This document shows positions 1 through 10,300 of a stretch of 64,000 nt of DNA, one piece after another. The DNA lies in contig CM065178.1 in NCBI GenBank assembly GCA_033026295.1, positions 24,133,781 through 24,197,780 of the forward strand. The letters run 5' to 3'. Position numbers and translations under genes: made by a program. A model generated the notes under the pieces. It was not told the origin of the DNA. It searched no databases and saw nothing but the letters and a program-made list of their open reading frames with translations. Each line of letters starts with the position of its first letter. Position 1 is the stretch's first letter. The stretch comes from Channa striata (lineage: Eukaryota > Chordata > Actinopteri > Anabantiformes > Channidae).

Positions 1-1237
1 GACCTGCATGTGTGTTTAATGTAAAAAGACAGAGCACATTTTACACCGGTCACACCCAAACTTTAGAAGTGATTGTCTTGATTAGTTTTTTAGGCTTAAG
101 AACTTGTAAATTTAAACTTGGAAAAAATAATGTTAACCTATAACGGCATAGATAAAACGCAAAATGACAAGACAAGGGAGAAAATATGTGAATAATAGCA
201 ATTGAGAAGAAGAGGAGTGGTTGCTAATATCAGTTAGTAGTCAGTAGCAGGAAGGGGATGTGACTACGTAAGCCTGGTTTCCAGGGAAACGGAAAACAAA
301 CATGTGCATCCCTTTATTATTTATTGGAATAAGAAGGGAATGCACATATAAAATTACGTGTAATTTAGAATGGTCCTTTTTATCGTGTATTCAGCCTAGT
401 ACGCTAATCAGCCAAATACCTGTAGGGCAGCGACATTCTTGGTTGTGATATGTAACGCTGATTGCTATGCAATCCTCTATTCTTATAAATTTATGTTTGA
501 CCTATAACATTCTTGGTCCATAATTGTGATATATAATGTTACATTGTATTTTTCTTTTGATTGTAAGGTTATCAACCTGCAATCCTCTGTTTCTTATAAA
601 TTTATGTTTGACCCAAATAACATTAAAAAGGAAAATGGGACTAAAATGGTCCATAATACTACAAGTCTGGCAATAAATATAATGTTACATTGTATTTTTC
701 TTTTCACTTTCTCTTTGTAAGGTTATCAACCTGTTTCAGCGCTTTCTATCCTGTTTCTATCCTGCTCTGAACCTGCTTGAATCTGTTCTGACCCAAAAAA
801 AGCATCAATAAAAAAGGAAAATGTCAGGAGGAAGAAAATGTTTTCCTGCACGGGAGAATCTCTTTAATAGTTGCGCAGTTGCGCTTTAACAGTGCGCAGG
901 AAGAAAAAGTGACAGTGGTTTTATAGGTTTCAGTTACAGGAGGAAGTCATGACTTTTCTGTTTTGGGCAGTTGTAAATTCTATAAAAGACGCGTAATGCC
1001 GATAAAACAGCGCACAGAACATCCTCATGCCTTGAACAATGAGTAGGAGCGCATACAACAATTATTTCTCAGCCTTTTCAACACCACCGGTTTATATGTG
1101 ACAAAACAAACTTTTAAAACAGTCCAAAGGCAAATACTACAATTTTACACCAACAACTGGAGCTTAAATTCATCATGTAATGCATTTCCTGCAAAAAAGA
1201 GCAGATCAGAAATAATGAGTGGAAAGGAATACAGTAC
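1..1237 (-). other. smarca2: smarca2 intron 14 (5' part only)
   Basis: AT-rich intron continuing past the left edge. The only structure I see is the overlapping direct repeats at about 470-733. No coding segment matching the ATPase region was found. Confidence 0.75.
434..733. repeat. interleaved direct repeats in intron 14
   Basis: Several segments occur twice in order. TATAATGTTACATTGTATTT (extending through TTTCTTTT) is at 532-558 and 678-704; TGTAAGGTTATCAACCTG is at 562-579 and 716-733; CTTATAAATTTATGTTTGAC is at 482-501 and 592-611, preceded by CAATCCTCT in both. The offsets differ (about 110 and 146-154 bp), so at least two duplication events or a decayed complex minisatellite are implied. 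Confidence 0.75.
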
Positions 1238-1332
1238 TCAATGATGTTCTTGGCAGCTTTCACAGGCACTTCATCTCCATTGGGATCGGTTAGCTTCTCC
1301 TCCGTCTCTGCCTTGGCCACCTCCTCTTCTTC
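1238..1332 (-). CDS. smarca2: smarca2 exon 14 (acidic linker; residues 671-701)
   Basis: Acceptor CTTATAAG|GAAGAAG, donor CATTGA|GTACTG. Encodes EEEEVAKAETEEKLTDPNGD and EVPVKAAKNII plus two bases of a Glu codon. Its counterpart in human reads [20 protein letters not shown] followed by KQIIE. The following exon (expected TAKQDVDDEY) is not found between 1 and 1,237, so it lies off the left edge. Confidence 0.93.
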
Positions 1333-4300
1333 CTTATAAGGCAAAGTTGATAATACACAATTTAATATAATAACAACAATCAAAATAGATCACAGCAGTA
1401 TCTCTGATGGGGAAGAGAAATAAAATCTGAGCACTGCTAATGTGCATTCATCTACAGCCCCCTGGTGGATTTGAATGTATTTAGTGCGTACATACATTCA
1501 GGGTTACTGTGACTGATCCAGCTTAATAACATTTGCATGATTTGCAGAAGAGAGAGGCTGATCTCACATTCTCCACTGTGGGAGTTATGTAAAACAAAGT
1601 CACTGACCTCCTCCTCAAACTCGGAGCCGCTTTCCTCGCTGTCTGACCGAGGGGCCACTTCATACCTGATGTTTGAAGTCAAAAGCAACGAGAAGAGGAA
1701 ATACAAATTACAGTAACAATGCAGTCTGTCAATCACTCAGAAACATAATGTACACCTTTGCAGTGTTTATCCCATAATAAGCAGCTGTCCCTAATAGAAG
1801 CATGGAAAGGGGTTTATTACTTCTTTAGGGATGTGATTAAATCATCACTCAACCTTAGCAGATTATGCCTCATTATGCAGTTTAGGTGAGCACAAGCAAT
1901 GAGTTGCATCTCAATATATAGGAAACACTGTGATTAAAATATCTGGCATTTTGCAATGTTAAGCATTTGTCCTTGTAGAATCCAAATTGCTTGCAAAGTG
2001 ATAGAGAGTATGTTAAATTTCCAGAGAACATAAGGTGACACAACAAGAAAACTTCCAAAACCAGGTAACACTTTCAGGAGAAAGTTACTTTTTTCAACCT
2101 AGGATCAGGTTATCCTGACCAAAAAAAGCATTACAACAATTGCTCTGGCAAAACACTCTGAAATGGTTTTCAACCCATTTGGTGTGGCTTCTACACTTTT
2201 GATTTCAAATTAATTCCTATAAATGTGGCTTTTTGATAAGCAGCAGATAGTGGGAGAGCCGGACTGGCAGTGTGTCTCTTTCACAGGAGCAGGCTTATTT
2301 TGAAGACCAAAGATGGGGAGCTGGTCTCTTTTGCTCCTCTAAATCGACCTACACTTGGGCAATGCTCTTTTATTAGTCTAACAAGTGACGTTCGGCTCAT
2401 TACAAATACCAAAAAAGATCTATAGCACCATTTTATTCATTGTTTCTTTCCAACAATTGTACTGTGTGCGCTCGTCTATCAGAGTACATAAAGCTAGTGT
2501 TGTTGTTCTGTGTCACCGTGCTCTTTACTATGTCTTGCTCTGTATTAAACTATAAATGGACTGCCCTTATGTCGTCCTTTTCTAATTTAATAAACAAAGA
2601 CCTTTTTAATTTTCATTTCATTCACCTAATTCTACACAAATAGTTATACCACAACTGTCAAAAGTTTTTCTGCGTAAAACACTGTAAGTAAAGCATAAGG
2701 GAGCGTATTGTAATCAGTGGTAAGCAGCACAGAAAAGTGCCACCAGCAGAAAGGCATCACTTTCATTTTACAAAGATGTCAGATTTTGACAACAGTTATG
2801 TGCAATAATGTGTCTCCTCACCCAGGGTTCATCTCAAGCCAGGCCTCCAGCTGACTGGATTTGGGAGCATCCGTTCCCTGCAAAACCTTCCCAGTCTCAG
2901 TCTGGATCACTTTGACGGGCAGCTCACTCATTTGGCTGCTCTCGTCCATTGGCTGCAGGACAAACAATCCACAAGAAGAAATGTGTGCATAAAATAAACT
3001 GAACTCATGTTGTTCCAACTTAGACATTGTTAATGTTTTGCAACTGTACTGCATTTGCTGTGAGATCACAAGCTGGAGCATAATTATGAAAAGGCTGTTC
3101 TATTCATTAAAATATTAAAATGAGTAGACTGCATTAGTGAAGCTGTTTTCACCGATAAAAACTAAACAGGCAGCAAATGTTGATACGGATTTATCTAGCA
3201 AATAATTAAGATAAACTGATCTAAACTGAAATTTAATTTATTGCAAAAACCCTGATTGTCTGAGACAGGACACACAAATGGATTCACAGTATTCACAGAA
3301 CAGAGCCCATGCATATTCTGGGAGTACAAGAGGGAGCAAAACAAGGGCTATGAAAGAGAAAACTGACAAGGAAGTTCAGAGGCAAGAGTTTTGTCCTTGC
3401 TTCACTAATTCATCTCTTTAATTTATTCTGAATAATAAAGTAGGAATAATAAATCCTACTCCAGTCCCATCGTCACCCCCTTCATTAGAGTCGAACACTT
3501 CAAATTTTTATATCTACCTTTCAAATATAATCAACAACATAGAGTGTTTCAAGGCCTTATTGAACCTCTTTCCAAATGGAGATAGAGCAGAAGTGCAGTT
3601 AAGAGCTGTGGCAGTGAATAAGAACAAACACTGCAGATTTCTATTTGGTTCTGTTGCATTATTTACAAAATGTTTAATTTGCTTCAGGTGGATCATTACA
3701 CGGGCGACAGGTTTGGTTTTGAAAAGAAAATGACTGTTCATTTAATCTGTTTTGTTTTTTATTTCTGCCAGGACCCAGATAAAGTGTAGGCTTGTTTTCA
3801 CTGCAGTCACCACAGAAGGATTAGAGAATGTAAGAGAGAAACGAAAGAAAGCATCACCAAAACAGAAAATGCACTGTGAATGCTTCAGCGCTGACAGGAT
3901 TTTCAAAGCAAGGCAGAAACAAGCTCAACTGTTTTTGGCTGAATTAGTTGAAACTTCTTGAAAATTTTAAAAAGCTGACATTTGTAAATAAAAAAAAGTA
4001 AAAAATATTTAGTGAATATTAGTAAAATACTAATAATATTACAAACAATCGTGTTTAAGTGGACATCTCAGTAAGTCCCAGTACGCAGAACCATTTATAT
4101 TTTAATATGAAGAAAGTTGAGGATGAATCTTTAACTAATCAGCTGAATACTGTAACAAGGAGATGGGTGACAGACGCGTGTTAACACACAGACACGTGTC
4201 AGAGAATCTCAAACTTTGCCTCAGAAACAGTGCAATAAATGCTCTAGGCTGAACTATACCTGAGTAGCTAAAGCTAAAAGCGTAGCTAGTCAAAGAGTAG

Positions 4301-7300
4301 CTGAAGAGTCTCTCCATTAATTTGAACGAGAGAAAAAAGCTGAAAAAAACAAAGCTGAATATTTAAAAATGGACAAAGGATATGAAAAAGCTAAATACAA
4401 ACAACAATAATGTCCTTTATAAGCAACATGAACATTTTTACAATTATATCTGGTGTATGCTTTAGCATTCATAAATTTTCTCCAGCTATGTTTGTCTGGG
4501 GTCTGGTGCTGAGCTCAGTGCACAGAGACGGGCTTTAGGGACAGACTTTTAAAGCTCTGTGAAACTGTGAAATATTGTTATTATGAAAAGCATTAGTGTA
4601 GATGTTTTAAAAGGACAACCTTAGATTTTTACAAAGGAGGAGGCGCAATATTAAACAACATACAGGTAACAACTGCTGCTTACCTCTCCATCGGGTCCAA
4701 TGGCGCTGGTGCCTTCACCGTCTCCATCTACCTTCTAGACATTAACACACAAACCCATTCATATCAACTGGTATTCTGCATCACAACAGGATAAGAACAG
4801 CATTAAGTAATGATAGTCGTAATTTAACAGCATAGCATTTGTCTATTACTCTGTTTAGTGTCAAGGGCACAGTCACCTACTCTATGTTATGGTAATTAGC
4901 TTCCATGTTGCAGCTAAGCTAGAGAGGATGTCTGTCAGCCAGTCATGTCACTGAGGGTGAGACTCTGTTAGGTGATATCAACAACTATCAGCCTGGAAAA
5001 CCAACAAACCATGAGGATTTTAAGGAAAATTATAAAGAAGAATTGAAGTCACAGCAGCAGCCAGCAGCAGCTGCCCATTCACTGTCAATGAAAGTCTAGC
5101 TGCGCTGCTCATTACCACCCGCTGCAAAAGGCAGCCAGCTGCACAGGGGAACGTTGAAGAAAGCTGAACCGTATGCAAATACACTCTAAGGCAGTTCAGC
5201 TGCACCTGGGGAAGAGCCAATTGGCAGCATTTTGTTTTTACTAGAAACCAAGCAGAAAGTCCGCTTTTACTACCCCACACAGAGAAATGATAAACTACAA
5301 AGACACAAAGCTGATTGCCAAGGTTTCTCAGTTGTTAACAATATGTATTTAATGTGCTATCTTATCAGGACTTTAAGTGAAAACTACCATTTAGTACCCG
5401 ATGTGGACAAGTCATAAAATAAAAGCAGGAAAAGATTGTCACATTTTCCTGATTATTTAGAATTCTCTATCCTTGCTGGCTTTGTTGTCTAGCAGTCGCA
5501 TATAGTCAGTAAACAGCTGCCTCATGTACAAGCAAATACATTTTAGTCGACCTGAACGCGCAATAAATGTATCTGAAGCTATAGACCAAGCACCATAGCA
5601 GGCCTGTGAGCACTGTTTGGTTTGTTTTGTTCAAGCTCGTATGGAGTTTAAACTTTATATTTATTTCAAGGTAGAGAAAGAGTATTAGAAATGAACAGAA
5701 TGCGAGCCAAAGCCCTCACAACAGAGAGCATTTCCCACCTTCTTTCTCTTCTTCCTTCTCTTCTTCTCCTTGGCAGCTTGGGCAGCTTTGTGTTGGTACA
5801 CCAGCGAGGTGAGGTTTGCTACATACTCGTCTGTCTGCTGCAGCAAGTAAGCCAGACGCTTGTCCTTCTTTTGATCAATTAGTTTTCGGTAGCCTTCCTC
5901 ATCCTCTGCCTGAAAGAAAGATGGTGACAATAGGACAAGAACCCTTTCAGGATAATGTACTTTATGACTTGTTTTCACTATATTTTCAACTTTATAGGTC
6001 TATATTAAAAAATATGTTTGGTCTAGTATGTGCCATTTAAAACAAATGATTTAGTCAATACAGTCCTGGCTGTGACACACTGCTGAAAATAGATGATCTG
6101 TTCAGCGGTACATAAACCCTTGCATCTGTAATTTCCTTACAGGCTAAAACCAAAAATAAATAAAACCTTGTTTCTGATTTGGAATAATTAGAATTTATTT
6201 AAATAAGGAGAAACAGACATTTCATTTTTGATTGCCAGGCTCCTACCATAAGTCTTCTCATACGCTCTTTTTCAATTCTCTCAGTCTCCTTCTTCTGTTC
6301 ACGCTCTGTGTTTGTGTGCCAGGTGGCAATGGCTCTGGTGAGTTTCTGGATTTTGCCGGACACTGAGCGGTGATACTCTTTGAAGTCCTTAGCATGCTGA
6401 AGGATACTGTTGAGATATTCCTGAAAAACATGTCATGAAACTCAGTGAAGTACCATTTTAACTTCTGTGAACATTATTAGTCATTTAATCCAAAGGTGAT
6501 GTTAGCTGACAACATTTTACAACTCCTCAGAAAAGCTTCATCAGTATCTTCTCCTTGGGTGAAAACAATCAATCGTATCTTAACCTGCAGTTTGCTTGAA
6601 GTATATGTATATTATGATTGCATAGTTTGTGTTATCAAAAATGGTCAAAGCTGTGGATTACCTGATGTTTCTGTCTTCGCTTCTTCTCCTGTTCAAGTTT
6701 CTGCTGCTTTTCCAGCTTCTCAGTCATGCGTGCCTCCCTCAGTGTCTGTCGCTTACTGCGTCTGTAAGCCTTTGAGTTGAGGGCCGTCTCCAAGGTCGTG
6801 TCTCTCCTCATACATGCCACCACGTCCTGCCTCAGCTTGAGATATGCACAAGTACATGTCAAAACCAGATTTACTGACACTGTTCATTCATTGTTTTATA
6901 TCATTGAGGGAGAAAATACATTTCAATGTAAGGAAGGTATTCAAATGTAAATGCACCAACACATAAATAAAAACATAAAGTAATGCTAAAAACGTATATA
7001 TAACACTGGCCACAAATCTATTGCTTTAATGTCTTAAGTGACTATATGACATTTTAATCTAAATTTGCAGTTATCTTGGAAAACACATTTTCCATTTCTC
7101 TTTCCCCTTTATGCAGTTACAAGGAATATTTAAACGGACAGCTTCTGTGTACCTGCCGCTGGAAGTTGAGAAGACGTAATGCTTTGAGTTCCACTGTAGC
7201 TTTAGTCCTCAGGTCCGGAGGCAAGGAGCCTGGCAGACTTTCCAGCTCCTGGATCCTATGAGCAATGCGAGCCTGCAATCTGAACAACATCGAAACCGCA

Positions 7301-10300
7301 AAGTGAACTGAATCATATGTTAAAAAAATTACTTCTTCAGAAAGATGTAGTAGATGTTTTCATCCTTCTCCCTGCTGCTGTCAGACTTTACAGTCACAGC
7401 TGCTCCCAGTGAACCACTATCACTATTAGTCAGTGCTCATTCTCTGATGCTGTAACATGGAAATGTCCCCACTGTGGGACAAATATCTTGTTTTATCTAG
7501 GAGGTGTAACTCTGTGGGCATCTAGGCTATCATCTGGTAAGTCGGTCTTATAAGAAGCAATACAAGATGAGGTGAGTCGAACTAGCAAGTAGCGATAAGG
7601 ACTGACTGGGCAGGATTTTCTTTGCCCGGAAATGACCATAGATGTTTTCCAGAAGGAACTGCTGATGATTCACAGAAGACTGTTGTCTGTCACAGAAACG
7701 GTTGTTAACACATCACCATATTAAGATATGTTTGCACACACATTTTAACCAGAGACCCTCACATTTATTGTATAGCTCAAAAATAGAAAACAAGGTATGT
7801 TTTTCTGCATCCTAACATCTACGATGCATTCTGTAAGTTCTTTCACTCAAGTCTGGTCCGTATGTTCATTTATACATTCTTCCAACGTATCACTCCTGTG
7901 GTTAGTGTTTGTCTAACAGTTTGCCGAAAAGAGGTCCTGTTAGTTCAAATGACAGGGTAACGTTTCTGCGGCCTCTGTTTCATAAAAAATAAAAACTATA
8001 AAAACACAGCCTTGAAGATGTCTGATAAATAAAAGCTGTAGGGACAGAACAAGATAAAGGCCTGTGTGCCTTCCACATTTCGCCCCATCAGTTATCTCTG
8101 TGCTCTTACTACAGACGCTAAAAAAAAGATGTGACACAGCTACAAAAGGGCAGGGGGGGTCCAGCACACATTAAAGTAACATAAATCTGACTGATAACGC
8201 TTACATAGTTCCTTGACAGCTTTAGCCAAAATTACATCAGTATAAAGAACAGATAACAGTGCCCAAGGTTAAACAACAATTTCTCCTCCTCTTTGCTCTT
8301 GCACCTCCAGCAAACCGAGGTCTGGATCTTTGTGATCCACACATGTTGGTTCTTCAGCTATCCATAAAATGAGAATATCAGACCCTTGATAAACCAGTAG
8401 CAGTGTGGAAAACATTCACTGTAACAGACAGCAGCCTCATACGTAAATCTCTCTATTTTCACAACAGTCAAAAACAACATGTAAATGGCTGTATCATATT
8501 GATTTTAACCTCAATTCTTTCAAGAAGTAGAAAGATGAGAAAGAGACCACCTTTACACCTTCGCTTCAGCAGTTACGAAAACTGCTCCTGTGATGGGGGT
8601 TAGGGATGCCCAATGAATCTTATGGCACATGTGCTATGCTCCTCAATACACAAAAACAAAACTCCCACCTGATGTGAGACATGTCAAATGAAAGATCACA
8701 ACGTGAGCAGTTAGCTGTAAGACTTTAGTCATTTTTCACAGCCTTTTTCCCCATTCAGTTTGTTGCTCTCTGGCTTTAGAGCTTGATTAGATTGGAAGTG
8801 ACCCTACAGCACATTTAAATGTCACGTACTTATGGGCCCCTGTCAGTAGGAGTTTGTTACCAAAATTAAACATGTCAAAAATCCATTTAAATGAACACAC
8901 TGATTCTGTACAAAAGCAAACACTCAAAAGACATTAAAAAACACATCTGGTCTTTGGATTCTGTGAGAGCCAGTATGAGGGTATTGTTAAAAGCCAAGGA
9001 GATGTTCAATTGGCTTACTCTACAAATCTTACATCCTGATCTAATATACTTAAATTTAAACTTACAATAAATAATTGAAGGTAAGTTCTATTTGAAGTGA
9101 GTGCTTTAAACAATGTGATTAATTTAGAAACAGAGTAACTAAACAAAATGATTAATTAATTTAATGATTCAATCTAAGACATACCACAGTAATAGTTTAT
9201 GATTTATAAACATGTTTCAGTAAGCGATGTCTGATTAGACCAGAATTAAATGGGTGATAAATACCTGTACTCTCTCTCCTGTAGGATCCCCACTGGGTCT
9301 AAGCCCTGGGGCTTCTGAACTGGCGTGATGCGGTTCTGCTTCTGCTGCATCTGTAGCATGAGCATGGGGGACACCTGCTGTCCAGGGGCCTGAGGGGTCA
9401 CTGAATTGCCCGTCATGGGCGCAGCTGCTGGCACAGCAGATGCCGGAGTTGGTGCAGGGGATGGGCGCCCGCTGGCAGCAGGAGAGAGGTGCTTCTGGGT
9501 AACGGCTTGGTTTTCAACAGCTTGACCTTAAGACCAAATATTGGGTCAGTTCACAGTAAGATGGGCTGACGCAGGCATTAAAAAACATCAAAGCGGTGAA
9601 AAGGTATTTTGACATTGACATACTATGCATGTATACTAAAGGTCAATCAATAAATCACATATATTGGTATTAATGTATATTTCAGTTTTTGTCTGGTTAC
9701 AATGTTATTGCAGGCCTACGCGTTTATCACAGAGCTAACACAAAAACAGATCTGTAGTCTAAATATATGTGTGCTTTTCAGCTGGGATAGCTGGATTTCT
9801 GGCATGTCAGAAATATCTGAAACTGCTTGGGACATATCAGTGTGTGAGCAGTTCCCTGTTCCAATTCCCAATGAAGTAAGATCTGTTTTGGAGAAAATTC
9901 ACTGGGATTTTGTGGAACACAAACCTCAGATATTCAGTTTGAAGAACTGGATGTGCAAAAAGATCAATGAAAACACAATTATGTGTAATTAAAGAGGTGA
10001 TGCTAAACAGAGAAGCATTCTCTGTTTTGCATTCCAAGTCAGATAGTGAGACATCATTACAATATTTGAAAGCTGGAAACTCAATAAACCCATAGAAATT
10101 ATCACAATTCAACAAAAGGTAGCTGATCCGTGTGACAGATACAATGTCAATCTAACATAATAAGATAATACCCCTTGTAATTCATGCAGCCTATGTTTGC
10201 AGCTTTTACGTGTAGGGACGCACTGTGGTGGTGTACTTACTGTAGCTATAGGCCATTTGGATACTTATGGGGTGAAAAAAAAATTTAAAAAAAAAAAGTC

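Noticed and set aside
1..1237. Possible next smarca2 exon (TAKQDVDDEY and the ATPase start)
   Set aside because: I searched for the reverse complement of the expected codons and for an in-phase acceptor and found none, so the exon lies outside the window.
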